Source: an uncultured beta proteobacterium
Lineage (GTDB): Bacteria; Pseudomonadota; Gammaproteobacteria; Burkholderiales; Burkholderiaceae_C
Direction of reading: 5' to 3'
Assembly: GCA_903853895.1 (NCBI GenBank)
Contig: CAINUX010000106.1
Location: forward strand, 1-64,000
Length of the DNA stretch: 64,000 bases
A program made the translations under genes and the position numbers. Below are positions 40,560-50,456 of this stretch, in pieces (position 1 is the first letter of the stretch; each line of letters starts with the position of its first letter). The notes under the pieces are model-generated. The model was not told the origin of the DNA. It was given only the letters and a program-made list of their open reading frames with translations, and searched no databases.

Positions 40560-41683
40560 GCAATGACATAAGCATTTTCGCCCTGATAGAGCGCCGCATC
40601 CGCCAGGACGTGAAATCCATGCACGCCTACGCCATCCAGGACTCCGCCGGCATGGTCAAGCTCGACGCCATGGAGAACCCGCACCGCCTGCCAGTTGAAC
40701 TGCAAGAGGCCCTGGGCAAGCGACTGGGTGCGCTGGCACTGAACCGCTACCCCGATGGACGTGTCAACGACCTTCGCCATGCGCTGGCCGCCTACGCACA
40801 AATGCCCGAAGGCTGCGACATCATGCTGGGCAATGGCTCGGACGAACTGATCTCGCTCCTGGCCATGGCCTGCGATGTGGCGGTGGACCCGGTGACCGGT
40901 AAGAAGCCCGTTATTTTGGCGCCACTGCCGGGCTTTGTGATGTACGCCATGAGCGCTACCTTGCAGGGGCTGGATTTTGTTGGCGTGCCTTTGACCGCCG
41001 ACTTTGAACTCGACGTTGCCGCCATGCTGGCCGCAATTGGCCTGCACCAGCCGGCTATCGTCTATCTGGCCTACCCCAACAACCCCACGGCCAATCTGTG
41101 GGATGCCGATGCCATGGCCCGCGTGGTCGCCGCGGCCGCTCAGGTGGGATCTCTGGTGGTGATTGACGAGGCCTACCAGCCATTTTCCAGCCGAACCTAC
41201 CTCGATGCCATCCGCGCCAATCCAGCTGTGCACGCCCATGTGCTGCTGATGCGTACGCTCAGCAAGTTTGGCCTGGCGGGCGTGCGCCTGGGCTACATGA
41301 TGGGCCCCAAGGCGCTGATTGCCGAGGTCGACAAGGTGCGTCCGCCCTACAACATCAGCGTGCTGAACTACGAGTGCGCACTGTTTGCGATGGAGCATGC
41401 CGACGTCTTTGCCCAGCAGGCCACGGCACTGCGCGCCCAGCGCTCGCGGCTGCTCGCCGCCTTGCGTTCCATGACGGACGTGAAAGCCTGGGACAGCGAC
41501 GCCAACATGGTGCTGGTCCGTGTGCCCGACGCGCAAAAAACCTTTGAAGGACTAAAGGCCCGCAGCGTACTGGTCAAGAACGTTTCTAAAATGCACCCAT
41601 TGCTCGCCCAATGTTTGCGTCTCACCGTCGGCACTGCCGACGAGAACACCCGCCTATTGGCCGCCCTCCAGGAATCCCTATGA
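40556..41683 (+). CDS. hisC: Histidinol-phosphate aminotransferase
   Basis: A PLP-dependent aminotransferase (375 aa) that converts imidazole acetol phosphate to histidinol phosphate. The PLP lysine lies in [15 protein letters not shown], with the substrate-binding [13 protein letters not shown] and GSDELISLL motifs. Its ATG overlaps the vapC stop and its stop overlaps the hisB start (ATGA at 41680). No independent ribosome site is seen apart from sequence within vapC. Confidence 0.94.
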   Translation: MSNDISIFALIERRIRQDVKSMHAYAIQDSAGMVKLDAMENPHRLPVELQEALGKRLGALALNRYPDGRVNDLRHALAAYAQMPEGCDIMLGNGSDELISLLAMACDVAVDPVTGKKPVILAPLPGFVMYAMSATLQGLDFVGVPLTADFELDVAAMLAAIGLHQPAIVYLAYPNNPTANLWDADAMARVVAAAAQVGSLVVIDEAYQPFSSRTYLDAIRANPAVHAHVLLMRTLSKFGLAGVRLGYMMGPKALIAEVDKVRPPYNISVLNYECALFAMEHADVFAQQATALRAQRSRLLAALRSMTDVKAWDSDANMVLVRVPDAQKTFEGLKARSVLVKNVSKMHPLLAQCLRLTVGTADENTRLLAALQESL

Positions 41684-42312
41684 CCAACCGCTCGCTGATC
41701 GAATTGCCCCCCAACCCCCAAGCGGACCGCATTGCCGAGGTCACCCGCAACACCGCCGAGACGCGTATCCGCGTCAAGGTCAACCTGGACGGCACCGGCC
41801 AGGCGCGGCTAAGCACCGGTATCGGTTTTTTTGACCACATGCTGGACCAGATTGCCCGCCACGGGCTGATCGACCTGGACATCGAGGCCGATGGCGACCT
41901 GCACATTGACGGCCACCACACCGTCGAAGACGTGGGCATCACGCTGGGCCAGGCCGTGCACCAGGCGGTAGGCGACAAAAAGGGCATTCGCCGCTATGGA
42001 CACGCCTACGTGCCGCTGGACGAAGCGCTGTCTCGCGTGGTCGTTGATTTTTCGGGTCGCCCAGGGCTGGTCATGGATGTGCCGTTCAAGAGCGGCATGA
42101 TCGGCACCTTCGACAGCCAGTTAACGCACGAGTTTTTCCAGGGCTTTGTCAACCATGCCTTTGTCACCCTGCACATCGACAACCTGAAGGGCGAAAACGC
42201 CCACCACCAGGCCGAGACCGTGTTCAAGGCCTTTGCACGCGCACTGCGCGCGGCGCTGGAACGCGACCCGCGTGCAGCGGGTATGATCCCTTCAACCAAG
42301 GGTTCGCTCTAG
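41680..42312 (+). CDS. hisB: Imidazoleglycerol-phosphate dehydratase
   Basis: Monofunctional HisB (210 aa) that dehydrates imidazoleglycerol phosphate. The manganese-binding HHTVED motif is in the first half and a second set [15 protein letters not shown] in the second half, with GIGFFDHML near the start. ATG 41680 is chosen rather than the ORF track start at 41611, which is inside hisC. The HisNB phosphatase domain of enteric HisB is absent. Confidence 0.95.
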   Translation: MTNRSLIELPPNPQADRIAEVTRNTAETRIRVKVNLDGTGQARLSTGIGFFDHMLDQIARHGLIDLDIEADGDLHIDGHHTVEDVGITLGQAVHQAVGDKKGIRRYGHAYVPLDEALSRVVVDFSGRPGLVMDVPFKSGMIGTFDSQLTHEFFQGFVNHAFVTLHIDNLKGENAHHQAETVFKAFARALRAALERDPRAAGMIPSTKGSL

Positions 42313-42330
42313 TCTTGTGAGGTAAATTGG

Positions 42331-42412
42331 GCGGTAGCCCTCGTCAAAGTTGCGCAAGCAGCTACTATTTCAATAGCATTGCGGGACAGATCTTTAGCTC
42401 TGTCCTCAACTG
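42331..42412 (+). repeat. Composite dispersed repeat, copy E plus second module, between hisB and hisH
   Basis: GCGGTAGCCCTCGTCAA opens copy E, a TGCGCAAGCA flank follows, and the core is GCTAC-tatttca-ATAGC (42361-42377, 4 bp plus a C-A mismatch). It runs straight into the second module TTGCGGGACAGA, whose GGACAGA (42384-42390) pairs with TCTGTCC (42399-42405), ending CAACTGA. The hisH ATG follows 13 bases later, so the transcript between hisB and hisH carries two hairpins. Confidence 0.7.
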
Positions 42413-42425
42413 ATCAGGTGTGTTC

Positions 42426-43085
42426 ATGAAGCGCGTTGCGGTTGTGGATTACGGCATGGGCAATTTGCGTTCGGTCACGCAGGCCGTCATGCATGTGGCC
42501 GCGGATGTCGGTATCGAAGTCGTCTGGGCCCGCACCCCCGCCGAGGTCATGGCCGCGGACCGCGTAGTCCTGCCCGGCCAGGGTGGCATGCGCGACTGCA
42601 TGCGTGAGTTACATGAGAGCGGCATGTATGGCGCTGTCATGCATGCGGCTCAGCACAAACCGCTGATGGGCGTGTGTGTGGGAATGCAGATGCTGCTGGA
42701 CCACAGTGCGGAGCTGGATACCCCGTGCCTGGGCCTGATCCCGGGAGAAGTGGTCAAGTTTGAGCTGGCGGGTCAGATTCAGCCAGACGGTAGCCGCTAC
42801 AAAGTACCGCAAATGGGCTGGAACCAGGTGTGGCACAGCGACTTGGGGCACCCAAGACCGCACCCGGTATGGGGCGACGTGCCGGACGGCAGTTACTTCT
42901 ACTTTGTGCACAGTTACTACGCACGACCGTCGGATGCACGCCACAGCGTGGGTGAAACGGAGTATGGTCAGCGCTTTTCTGCTGCCATAGCGCGCGATAA
43001 TATTTTCGCCACCCAGTTTCACCCTGAAAAAAGTGCCGACCACGGTCTCTCGCTCTACCGCAACTTCCTGCACTGGAATCCTTGA
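42426..43085 (+). CDS. hisH: Imidazole glycerol phosphate synthase glutaminase subunit
   Basis: The class I glutamine amidotransferase (219 aa) that supplies ammonia to HisF. The catalytic triad is Cys in GVCVGMQ, His in QFHPEKS and a nearby Glu, and the N-terminus is [17 protein letters not shown] 42426 with AGGTG upstream is used in place of the GTG at 42420. A 59-base gap separates it from hisA. Confidence 0.95.
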   Translation: MKRVAVVDYGMGNLRSVTQAVMHVAADVGIEVVWARTPAEVMAADRVVLPGQGGMRDCMRELHESGMYGAVMHAAQHKPLMGVCVGMQMLLDHSAELDTPCLGLIPGEVVKFELAGQIQPDGSRYKVPQMGWNQVWHSDLGHPRPHPVWGDVPDGSYFYFVHSYYARPSDARHSVGETEYGQRFSAAIARDNIFATQFHPEKSADHGLSLYRNFLHWNP

Positions 43086-43144
43086 TCAATTTTCCCGCCG
43101 CGGGACTCTCTGCGCTCTTCTTTTTCCACCCACTCTGAAGCATC

Positions 43145-43885
43145 ATGCTTTTAATCCCCGCAATTGACTTAAAAGACGGCCACTGCGTTCGCCTCAAACA
43201 AGGCGACATGGACCAATCCACCACCTTTGGCGAGGACCCGGCTGTCATGGCCCGCTCCTGGGTCAACAAGGGCGCGCGGCGCCTGCACCTGGTGGATTTG
43301 AACGGCGCCTTTGCGGGGCATCCGAAGAACGAGATGGCGATCCGCAAGATCCTGAAAGAAGTGGGCAACGAGGTGGACGTGCAGCTGGGTGGCGGTATCC
43401 GCGACCTGGACACCATTGAGCGTTATCTGGACGCGGGCCTGCGCTACGTCATCATCGGCACTGCCGCAGTCAAGAACCCCGGCTTTTTGCAGGACGCCTG
43501 CACGGCATTCGGGGGCCACATCATCGTCGGCCTGGACGCGCGCGACGGCAAGGTCGCCACTGATGGCTGGAGCAAGCTGACCCGCCATGACGTCATCGAC
43601 CTGGGCAAAAAATTTGAAGACTACGGCGTCGAATCCATCATCTACACCGACATTGGCCGCGACGGCATGCTCAGCGGCATCAATATCGAAGCCACCGTCA
43701 AGCTGGCGCAGGCATTGACGATTCCGGTGATTGCGTCGGGCGGCCTCTCCAATATGGCCGATATCGAAGCGCTGTGCGAAGTCGAAGACGATGGAGTGGA
43801 AGGCGTGATCTGCGGCCGAGCCATCTACAGCGGCGATCTGGACTTTGAAGCCGCGCAGGACCGGGCAGACGAGCTCAATGGCTGA
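43145..43885 (+). CDS. hisA: ProFAR isomerase HisA
   Basis: The (beta/alpha)8 isomerase (246 aa) that acts between HisI/HisE and HisF. The catalytic acid-base aspartates lie in [14 protein letters not shown] and [12 protein letters not shown], and phosphate-binding loops QLGGGIR and IASGGLS are present. The stop overlaps the hisF start by one base (TGATG). Confidence 0.95.
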   Translation: MLLIPAIDLKDGHCVRLKQGDMDQSTTFGEDPAVMARSWVNKGARRLHLVDLNGAFAGHPKNEMAIRKILKEVGNEVDVQLGGGIRDLDTIERYLDAGLRYVIIGTAAVKNPGFLQDACTAFGGHIIVGLDARDGKVATDGWSKLTRHDVIDLGKKFEDYGVESIIYTDIGRDGMLSGINIEATVKLAQALTIPVIASGGLSNMADIEALCEVEDDGVEGVICGRAIYSGDLDFEAAQDRADELNG

Positions 43886-44664
43886 TGCTCGCTAAAAGAA
43901 TCATCCCCTGCCTGGACGTGACCGGTGGCCGCGTCGTCAAGGGCGTCAATTTCGTTGAGTTGCGCGACGCCGGAGACCCGGTGGAAATTGCCGCCCGTTA
44001 CAACGCCCAGGGCGCCGACGAACTCACCTTTCTGGACATTACAGCCACCAGTGATGGCCGTGACCTGATCCTGCACATCATCGAGGCCGTGGCATCTCAG
44101 GTGTTCATTCCGCTGACCGTGGGCGGTGGCGTGCGCACCGTGGATGATGTGCGCCGCCTGCTCAATGCCGGTGCCGACAAGACCAGTTTCAATTCGGCCG
44201 CGCTGGCCAACCCGCAGGTGATTGAAGATGCGTCCCTGAAATACGGTTCGCAGTGCATCGTCGTGGCGATTGACGCCAAGCGCCGCTTTGGGGACGACGT
44301 GCTGGCGCGCGGTGACGGCTGGGACGTCTACAGCCATGGTGGGCGCAAGAACACCGGCCTGGACGCCGTGGCCTGGGCCATCGAGATGGCGCGCCGTGGC
44401 GCGGGGGAGATTTTGCTGACTAGCATGGACCGCGATGGAACCAAGTCCGGTTTTGACTTGGCCCTGACCCGTGCAGTAAGCGATGCAGTGGGTGTGCCGG
44501 TGATCGCCTCGGGCGGCGTAGGCACGCTCGATGATCTGGCCGACGGCATCTCCAAGGGTGGCGCCGACGCCGTGCTGGCTGCCAGCATCTTTCACTACGG
44601 CGAATACACTGTGGCCCAAGCCAAGGCCCGCATGGCGGCGCGTGGCATTCCCGTGAGAACTTAA
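43885..44664 (+). CDS. hisF: Imidazole glycerol phosphate synthase cyclase subunit
   Basis: The (beta/alpha)8 cyclase (259 aa) that pairs with HisH. Catalytic aspartates are in [15 protein letters not shown] and [15 protein letters not shown], with [11 protein letters not shown] and [12 protein letters not shown] phosphate loops. It directly overlaps hisA and is followed by a repeat before hisI. Confidence 0.96.
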   Translation: MLAKRIIPCLDVTGGRVVKGVNFVELRDAGDPVEIAARYNAQGADELTFLDITATSDGRDLILHIIEAVASQVFIPLTVGGGVRTVDDVRRLLNAGADKTSFNSAALANPQVIEDASLKYGSQCIVVAIDAKRRFGDDVLARGDGWDVYSHGGRKNTGLDAVAWAIEMARRGAGEILLTSMDRDGTKSGFDLALTRAVSDAVGVPVIASGGVGTLDDLADGISKGGADAVLAASIFHYGEYTVAQAKARMAARGIPVRT

Positions 44665-44671
44665 GCAAAAG

Positions 44672-44723
44672 AAGGCTCTAGCCCTTGTAAACGCTGCATA
44701 GACAGCTATGAATTGGATAGCAA
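44672..44723 (+). repeat. Dispersed repeat, copy F, between hisF and hisI
   Basis: The flank GGCTCTAGCCCTTGTAA begins at 44674, and the core hairpin GCTAT-gaattgg-ATAGC is intact at 44705-44721. It ends two bases before the hisI ATG (44724), so it occupies the whole ribosome-binding region of hisI and no conventional Shine-Dalgarno can be found. Confidence 0.7.
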
Positions 44724-45137
44724 ATGCAAACCACACCAACGCCGCCAGTGAGCTGGCTTAAACATGTTCGCTGGGATTCAAAGGGCCTGGTGCCGGTGAT
44801 CGCGCAGGAGCAGGGCAGTAACGACGTACTCATGTTCGCGTGGATGAACCGCGAAGCTTTGCAGAAAACCGTGGAGCTGGGGCGGGCGGTGTATTTCAGC
44901 CGTTCGCGCGACAAGCTCTGGTACAAGGGTGAAGAGTCTGGCCACGTGCAGACGGTGCACGAAATTCGCATGGACTGTGACAGTGATGTCATCTTGCTCA
45001 AGGTTACACAGTTGGGTCATGAACCCGGCATTGCCTGCCATACCGGCCGCCACAGCTGTTTCTTCAGTATTTTGAAGGATGGAGAGTGGAAAAGTGTCGA
45101 TCCGGTCTTGAAAGACCCTGAGAGCATCTATAAATAA
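44724..45137 (+). CDS. hisI: Phosphoribosyl-AMP cyclohydrolase
   Basis: Opens the purine ring of PR-AMP in histidine biosynthesis (137 aa). Magnesium and zinc sites are visible in [35 protein letters not shown] and the Cys pair in [11 protein letters not shown]. It is a separate gene from hisE. The repeat hairpin before it replaces an ordinary ribosome site. Confidence 0.95.
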   Translation: MQTTPTPPVSWLKHVRWDSKGLVPVIAQEQGSNDVLMFAWMNREALQKTVELGRAVYFSRSRDKLWYKGEESGHVQTVHEIRMDCDSDVILLKVTQLGHEPGIACHTGRHSCFFSILKDGEWKSVDPVLKDPESIYK

Positions 45138-45142
45138 CACCC

Positions 45143-45176
45143 TTGCGGGACAGATCTTTGGGTTTGTCCCCAACTA
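45143..45176 (+). repeat. Second-module hairpin between hisI and hisE
   Basis: TTGCGGGACAGATC opens it; GGGACA (45147-45152) pairs with TGTCCC (45165-45170), and adding G-T and A-T pairs makes the stem 8 bp. It ends CAACTAAATAAG directly before the hisE ATG at 45183. Here this module occurs without the GCTAT core module. Confidence 0.65.
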
Positions 45177-45182
45177 AATAAG

Positions 45183-45560
45183 ATGGCCATTCCAAATTCT
45201 TCCGATGCACTGGCGCGCCTTGCCGACGTCATGGAATCGCGCAAGCCGCGCAACGGCGGTGACCCGGCTGCGAGCTATGTGGCACGCCTGCTTGCCAAGG
45301 GACCGGATGGTTTTCTGAAGAAGATTGGCGAAGAAGCCACCGAAGTGGTCATGGCCGCCAAGGATGTGGACCATGGCGGCGACAAGGCCAAACTGGTGGG
45401 TGAGGTGGCCGATTTGTGGTTTCACTGTATGGTGGCACTGGCCCACTACGAATTGGCGCCGGCCGATGTGATCGCCGAATTGGAGCGCCGCGAAGGCACC
45501 AGTGGCATTGAGGAAAAAGCCCTGCGCAAGGCGGCGCACCGGGAACAGGAGTCGAAATGA
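45183..45560 (+). CDS. hisE: Phosphoribosyl-ATP pyrophosphatase
   Basis: Removes pyrophosphate from PR-ATP, the second step of histidine synthesis (125 aa). The MazG-like metal site is [12 protein letters not shown] with a later [13 protein letters not shown]. Stop overlaps the DUF4870 gene start by four bases. No Shine-Dalgarno beyond AAATAAG is visible; the module repeat precedes it. Confidence 0.94.
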   Translation: MAIPNSSDALARLADVMESRKPRNGGDPAASYVARLLAKGPDGFLKKIGEEATEVVMAAKDVDHGGDKAKLVGEVADLWFHCMVALAHYELAPADVIAELERREGTSGIEEKALRKAAHREQESK

Positions 45561-45976
45561 CACAGGATTTTTCACAGATTCCCGCACCCGGCTCTGAGCC
45601 GGACCGCGCCCTGCTGGAGCGGCTACAGGCACTCAATACGGTGGGCACGATCAGCTACGTGTTGCACTTGATCGTGGCAGTCGGCGCGCTGATCCCGGGG
45701 GGGCAGTTTGGCCCGGTGCTGCTTTTGGCGGCGCTGGTTCTTGATTTCGTCAAACGGGGTGACGCAGAGGGCACCTGGCACGCGTCGCATTTTTCGTGGC
45801 GGATTCGCACGGTTCTCATCGCCGGCCTGTTGTATCTGTTAACCGCGCCGCTGTGGCTGCTCTTGGTGTTACCCGGCTGGGTCGCGTGGTTCTGTATCTC
45901 GCTGTGGTTCTTGTACCGCATCGTGACCGGTCTGGTGGCTATGAACAAGGGATTGCCTATGGAAAGTGCAGCATGA
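45557..45976 (+). CDS. DUF4870-family membrane protein
   Basis: A 139-aa membrane protein with about four hydrophobic segments and a cytoplasmic N-terminus. The pattern of [36 protein letters not shown] and the C-terminal [16 protein letters not shown] fits the DUF4870/Tic20-like family. Function unknown. It overlaps hisE and hinT by four bases each, so it is translated with the histidine genes. Confidence 0.8.
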   Translation: MTQDFSQIPAPGSEPDRALLERLQALNTVGTISYVLHLIVAVGALIPGGQFGPVLLLAALVLDFVKRGDAEGTWHASHFSWRIRTVLIAGLLYLLTAPLWLLLVLPGWVAWFCISLWFLYRIVTGLVAMNKGLPMESAA

Positions 45977-46347
45977 GTGATGGGGCAATGGACCACGATC
46001 CAAATTGTCTGTTCTGCAAGATCGCAGCCGGCAAGATTCCTTCGCGCACCGTATTCGAAGACGATGAATTTTATGCCTTTCACGACATCCACCCCTGGGC
46101 ACCTGTGCACTTTCTGATCATTCCAAAGCTGCACATTGCGTCCATGGCCCATGTGCAATCTGAACACGCGGGGCTGATGGGGCGCATGATGGCCCTGGTC
46201 CCTAAATTGGCGCTGCAAGAGGGTTGCAACCCCTATCCTGCGGGCGGCTTTCGCCTGGTGACCAACACCGGAGCGGAGGGCGGGCAGGAGGTCCAGCATC
46301 TTCACTTCCATGTGATGGGCGGACCCAGACCGTGGTTGCGCGGTTAG
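45973..46347 (+). CDS. hinT: HIT-family nucleotide-binding protein (HinT-like)
   Basis: A histidine triad hydrolase of nucleotide phosphoramidates (124 aa). It has CLFCKIAAGKIPSR near the start, the family FHDIHPWAPVHFLIIPK and the catalytic triad HLHFHVMGG. ATG 45973 is inside the preceding TGA overlap (ATGA); the ORF track start at 45796 is a shadow extension. Confidence 0.93.
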   Translation: MSDGAMDHDPNCLFCKIAAGKIPSRTVFEDDEFYAFHDIHPWAPVHFLIIPKLHIASMAHVQSEHAGLMGRMMALVPKLALQEGCNPYPAGGFRLVTNTGAEGGQEVQHLHFHVMGGPRPWLRG

Positions 46348-46427
46348 TCCGTCAGGGTATTGACGGCCTCTTTGTTCGCGTGCTTACAGCGTTCCTCTAA
46401 AATACGGTAACTACCAAGGAGTCAGCC

Positions 46428-46667
46428 ATGGGCTTTTCGACTACACACCTGATCATTTTTTTGGTCATCATCATCGTCATCTTTGGCACCAAGAAGCTGC
46501 GCAACATCGGCTCGGACCTGGGGGGCGCTGTCAAGGGGTTCAAGGACGGCATGAAGGACGGCAGCAATGCGGAAAAGACGGCCGAAACGCCTGCCCCGAC
46601 GCTCGTGGCTACTGAAAAGACCGAAGCCAAGTCCACCATCGATGTCGAAGCCAAAATCAAGAGCTGA
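46428..46667 (+). CDS. tatA: Sec-independent translocase protein TatA
   Basis: Forms the pore of the Tat pathway for folded proteins (79 aa). It has an N-terminal membrane helix ([20 protein letters not shown]) with the conserved FG hinge, then an amphipathic helix and a charged tail. AAGGAG lies upstream of the ATG. First of tatABC. Confidence 0.94.
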   Translation: MGFSTTHLIIFLVIIIVIFGTKKLRNIGSDLGGAVKGFKDGMKDGSNAEKTAETPAPTLVATEKTEAKSTIDVEAKIKS

Positions 46668-46708
46668 GGGCTTGCGTTTGCAGCGGTCCGTTTGGACGGA
46701 CCTCATCC

Positions 46709-47173
46709 ATGCTTGATATTGGTGTCACCAAGCTTGCCATCATCGGCGCCATTGCGCTGGTGGTGATAGGGCCTGAGCGGCTTCCCGGCGTGGCTCGCAT
46801 GGTAGGTACTTTGCTGGGCCGTGCGCGCAGCTACATGGCCGAAGTCAAGGCCGAGGTTAGCCGGTCCATGGAGCTAGATGAGCTCAAGAAGATGAAAGAC
46901 ACGATGGAGAGTGCGGCGCGCGACGTCGAACAAACCATTCAAACCGGCACCAGCGACTTCGAGAAGAGCTGGTCCGAGGCTACCAATACAGCATCGCGCG
47001 TCTCCCTGGATGATGCGTATTCTGCAATCCCGGAGTACCGCCACCCCAAAAAGCACTGGCGCCTGAAGAAGGGCGCCACACCCTCCTGGTACAAGGCGCG
47101 AGTCGGCGTGCGGACCAAGGCATTGTCTGGCGCGGCGCGGGTTGCCCGGTTTCGTCCACCCAAAGTTAACTGA
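46709..47173 (+). CDS. tatB: Sec-independent translocase protein TatB
   Basis: Pairs with TatC to recognise twin-arginine signals (154 aa). It has [26 protein letters not shown], the classic membrane helix plus GPERLP hinge, followed by a long amphipathic helix with acidic and basic residues and a basic C-terminal region. Overlaps tatC by one base (TGATG). Confidence 0.94.
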   Translation: MLDIGVTKLAIIGAIALVVIGPERLPGVARMVGTLLGRARSYMAEVKAEVSRSMELDELKKMKDTMESAARDVEQTIQTGTSDFEKSWSEATNTASRVSLDDAYSAIPEYRHPKKHWRLKKGATPSWYKARVGVRTKALSGAARVARFRPPKVN

Positions 47174-47964
47174 TGTCAGACGATAAAAAATCACCAGATG
47201 AGCTGGCGGGCACGGAACAACCGTTCGTGCAGCATTTGATGGAGCTGCGCGATCGCCTGCTCTACAGCGTTTATGGCATTGGCGCCCTGTTTGTGCTGCT
47301 GGCATTCTTTCCGGGGCCGTCTGCGTTGTATGACTTGCTGGCCATGCCCCTGGTCAAGACGCTGCCCGAGGGCGCGCGCATGATCGCCACCGGCGTGGTG
47401 TCGCCCTTTCTGGTTCCCATCAAGGTGACGGTGCTGGCGGCGTTTGGGTTGGCGCTGCCCTGGGTGCTGTACCAGGTGTGGGCCTTCGTGGCGCCGGGTT
47501 TGTACAAACATGAGAAGCGGCTGGTAATGCCCTTGGTAATGACCAGCACGCTGCTGTTCTACGCGGGTGCGGCATTCTGTTACTTCTTTGTCTTCGGGCA
47601 GGCGTTTCCCGCCATTCAGAGAATGGCGCCCATATCCGTAGCGGTGAGTCCAGACATTGAAGCCTATCTGGACTTTGTCATCACCATGTTCATTGCGTTT
47701 GGCGTCGCATTCGAAGTGCCTATTGTTGTGGTGATCGTGGCCCGCATGGGGATGGTCACTGTGGAGCAACTCAAGTCTTTCCGAGCTTATTTTGTCGTCG
47801 GTGCAGCCGCTGTGGCCGGTGTCGTTACCCCGCCAGACCCGGTGTCCATGCTGGCTTTGCTGGTGCCGATGTGTTTGTTGTACGAGGTTGGCATCTGGGC
47901 GGCCAGGATTTTCATCAAACACACCCAGGCGCCTGCGGACGATACAGCCACCACGCCGTCTTGA
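47173..47964 (+). CDS. tatC: Sec-independent translocase protein TatC
   Basis: Core receptor of the Tat system (263 aa, six membrane helices). Diagnostic motifs are QPFVQHLMELRDRLLYSVYG, a long periplasmic loop with SPFLVPIKVTVL, FAFGVAFEVPIVVVIVARMGMVT and the C-terminal VTPPDPVSMLALLVPM. It would export MsrP and the Rieske protein encoded in this window. Confidence 0.95.
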   Translation: MSDDKKSPDELAGTEQPFVQHLMELRDRLLYSVYGIGALFVLLAFFPGPSALYDLLAMPLVKTLPEGARMIATGVVSPFLVPIKVTVLAAFGLALPWVLYQVWAFVAPGLYKHEKRLVMPLVMTSTLLFYAGAAFCYFFVFGQAFPAIQRMAPISVAVSPDIEAYLDFVITMFIAFGVAFEVPIVVVIVARMGMVTVEQLKSFRAYFVVGAAAVAGVVTPPDPVSMLALLVPMCLLYEVGIWAARIFIKHTQAPADDTATTPS

Positions 47965-47978
47965 GTCCTTCAATGAAT

Positions 47979-48034
47979 TGGGCCTATAGCCCTCACAAAC
48001 GTTGAACTATTTGCTACTAAATAGGTAGCTACCT
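47979..48034 (+). repeat. Dispersed repeat, copy H, between tatC and the protease gene
   Basis: GGCCTATAGCCCTCACAA opens it, and the core is GCTAC-taaatag-GTAGC (48013-48029). Compared with the GCTAT/ATAGC copies, the fifth base pair has changed on both arms, so pairing is kept. The minus-strand stop codon of the protease (48031-48029) is TAG from this repeat. Confidence 0.7.
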
Positions 48035-49177
48035 GCCAGAAGTCCGAGGCCGGGGCCGCACGCCCGGTGTGACATCCAGTTCCAGCGGCTGGCTCTTGCG
48101 CTCTATAGAGAACCGGGTTGCGGTTCCTGGTTTGAGCGTGGCGACCATGGACAGCAACTGCGTCACATCCACTACCGGAACGTTGGCAATTTTGACGATG
48201 ACGTCCCCCGGGCGTATGCCCGCCTGCGCCGCCGGTCCATTTTGCAGCACGCCAGTGATGATCACACCCTGGCGTGTTTTGACCGCAAAGGTTTCGGCCA
48301 GTTCGGGCGACAGGTCGTTGGGCTCCACGCCAATCCATCCTCTGGTGATCTGGCCATCCTTGACGATGCCCTCCAATACCAGCTTGGCCGTAGACACGGG
48401 AATTGCAAAGCCAATGCCCATGCTGCCGCCTGAGCGGGAATAGATTGCCGTATTGATGCCCAGCAGGTTGCCGTTGGTGTCCACCAGCGCGCCGCCGGAA
48501 TTGCCGGGGTTTATGGCGGCGTCGGTCTGGATGAAGTTCTCGAACGTGTTGATGCCCAGCTGATTGCGCCCGAGTGCGCTGACGATGCCGCTGGTCACGG
48601 TCTGGCCCACACCAAACGGGTTGCCAATGGCCAGCACCTGGTCACCGACCTGGGCGCCATCGGAATTGCCCAAGGTAATCACCGGGAGTTTGTCGAGTTC
48701 GATCTTGAGGATGGCGAGATCGGTATCCGGATCCGTGCCAATCACCTTGGCACGGGCGCTTCTGCTGTCGTTCAAGACAACTTCGATTTCGTCGGCCCCC
48801 TCGACCACATGGTTGTTGGTCAGGATGTAGCCGCTGGCGCTGACGATGACGCCACTGCCCAAACCGACCTGTGGTTCGTTACCCTGGTCTCCATAGAAGA
48901 ACCGGAACCAGGGATCGTTTGCGTTGGGGTTTTTACGCGCCGCCTTGCTGGTGTTGATGCTGACCACTGCGGCTGATGCCTTTTGAGCGGCGGCTCGGAA
49001 GCTGCCGGCTGGCGCAGACCCCGGTTGGGCGGGTGGTGCTTCAACCAACGCCACGGTGCCCGTGCGGGCCACGGTTGGGTTGTGCCCCAGCCAATGGGGT
49101 TTGAGCGTGGCCACCACAAAGTAGGCAGCCAGAAGCAGGGTCGTGGTTTGGGTAAACAGAAGCCAGAGTCGTTTCAT
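48029..49177 (-). CDS. DegS/DegQ-like periplasmic serine protease with PDZ domain
   Basis: A trypsin-like HtrA protease of 382 aa. The N-terminal membrane anchor is about 5-24, the triad is His123 (TNNHVV), Asp153 (DTDLAI) and Ser227 (GNSGG), and a single PDZ domain follows (about 280-365, with GVIITGVLQNGPAAQAGIRPGDVIV). One PDZ domain and an uncleaved anchor favour DegS-like sensors, though no direct evidence of stress signalling exists here. ATG 49177 is chosen; the ORF track start at 49429 lacks a proper signal. The stop is contributed by the neighbouring repeat. Confidence 0.9.
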   Translation of the reverse strand: MKRLWLLFTQTTTLLLAAYFVVATLKPHWLGHNPTVARTGTVALVEAPPAQPGSAPAGSFRAAAQKASAAVVSINTSKAARKNPNANDPWFRFFYGDQGNEPQVGLGSGVIVSASGYILTNNHVVEGADEIEVVLNDSRSARAKVIGTDPDTDLAILKIELDKLPVITLGNSDGAQVGDQVLAIGNPFGVGQTVTSGIVSALGRNQLGINTFENFIQTDAAINPGNSGGALVDTNGNLLGINTAIYSRSGGSMGIGFAIPVSTAKLVLEGIVKDGQITRGWIGVEPNDLSPELAETFAVKTRQGVIITGVLQNGPAAQAGIRPGDVIVKIANVPVVDVTQLLSMVATLKPGTATRFSIERKSQPLELDVTPGVRPRPRTSGR

Positions 49178-49263
49178 GGGATATTCCGGTGCCAGTACGG
49201 TGCATGCCGTGCTTCGGTAAATTGTAGAGTGCCAGGGGAACCACAGTACAGTGCAGGTCTGAT

Positions 49264-49692
49264 ATGGCCCACACCGCGTATACCGAGCACACCATTCACA
49301 TCCACCCGCAGGCACCCAGCAAGGTAGCCGAAGGGGTGGCCTGCAATGGTTGCGGTGTGTGTTGTTTGTTTGAGCCGTGTCCGCTGGGCGTGGTCTTGTC
49401 AGGCACGCGCTTAGGCGCCTGTGCCGCATTGCGCTGGCAGGATGTAACCGGTCAGTACCGCTGCGGTGCCATCATGGCGCCCAAGGACGTGCTGGCGGCG
49501 TCCCTGCCGCGGGGAATGTGGTGGCTGGCACCATGGCTGGCCCCGCTGTTGCGGCGTTGGGGCGCACGCTGGATTGCAGCGGGCTCGGGCTGCGACAGCA
49601 GTCTGGAAGTCGAGCAGGCTGGTTCAACGACAATGCCGACGACGGATTCAACCTTTCCCACTCGCGCCGTGGCGCGACGCAACCCACCATGA
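49264..49692 (+). CDS. Cys-rich YkgJ-like metal-cluster protein
   Basis: A 142-aa protein with clustered cysteines (ACNGCGVCC near 26-34, then EPCP and GACAALR), typical of the YkgJ/Fe-S or zinc-chelating cluster family. The N-terminus has no signal peptide. The last 25 residues overlap the Nif3 gene start by four bases and look unlike the family, so the native C-terminus may be shorter. Function unknown. Confidence 0.75.
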   Translation: MAHTAYTEHTIHIHPQAPSKVAEGVACNGCGVCCLFEPCPLGVVLSGTRLGACAALRWQDVTGQYRCGAIMAPKDVLAASLPRGMWWLAPWLAPLLRRWGARWIAAGSGCDSSLEVEQAGSTTMPTTDSTFPTRAVARRNPP

Positions 49693-50441
49693 CAGATCGC
49701 CAGGAACTCCAGTCCGCATTGAATGTCTTGCTCCAGCCCGAGACTTTTAAGGACTATTGCCCCAATGGATTGCAAGTGGAGGGTGCAGCGGAGGTGCGAA
49801 AGATCGTCTCGGGAGTTACTGCCAGCTTGGCCCTCATCGAAGCGGCGATTGCGCAAGGTGCCGACACCATCCTGGTCCACCATGGCCTGTTTTGGCGTGG
49901 CTACGACGGACGGGTGACCGGCTGGATGCGCCAACGGTTGGGGCAGTTGCTGGCACACAACATCAACCTGTTTGCCTACCATTTACCGCTGGATGCCCAT
50001 GCTGAACTTGGCAACAACGCCCAACTGGGACGACGGCTGGGTTTGCAGGCTAGCGGTCGGTTTGGCGACCAGCAGTTGGGGTGGATGGGGGAAGGATCGG
50101 CGGATTTTTCCGATGCCCACGCGCTGGCACAGCACGTGGATTCGGTGCTGAAGCGTTCTGTGGTGGTGGTGCCCGGGCGAGCCGGATCGCTCAAACGCAT
50201 CGCCTGGTGCACCGGCGGCGCGCAAGGCTACTTTGAAGCCGCCATAACGGCGGGTGCCGATGCCTTCATCACCGGGGAAATCTCCGAGCCCCAAGCACAC
50301 CTGGCGCGGGAAACCGGAGTGGCTTACTTAGCTTGCGGTCACCACGCCACGGAACGCTACGGCGCTCCAGCGTTGGCGGCGCACGTTTGCGCGCAGTTCG
50401 GGCTGGAGCATGTGTTTATTGATATCGATAACCCGGCCTGA
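49689..50441 (+). CDS. Nif3-like dinuclear metal-center protein
   Basis: A 250-aa NIF3 family protein that probably binds two metal ions; E. coli YbgI is a homologue. Metal-ligand blocks are LVHHGLFWRGYDG, AYHLPLDAHAELGNNA and the C-terminal ITGEISEPQAHLA plus CGHHATERYG. ATG 49689 is chosen because the ORF track start at 49377 overlaps the YkgJ-like gene in another frame. The start overlaps that gene's stop. Function in bacteria is unsettled; roles in GTP cyclohydrolase-like chemistry have been suggested. Confidence 0.88.
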   Translation: MTDRQELQSALNVLLQPETFKDYCPNGLQVEGAAEVRKIVSGVTASLALIEAAIAQGADTILVHHGLFWRGYDGRVTGWMRQRLGQLLAHNINLFAYHLPLDAHAELGNNAQLGRRLGLQASGRFGDQQLGWMGEGSADFSDAHALAQHVDSVLKRSVVVVPGRAGSLKRIAWCTGGAQGYFEAAITAGADAFITGEISEPQAHLARETGVAYLACGHHATERYGAPALAAHVCAQFGLEHVFIDIDNPA

Positions 50442-50456
50442 CTCAGTGTCTAACCT

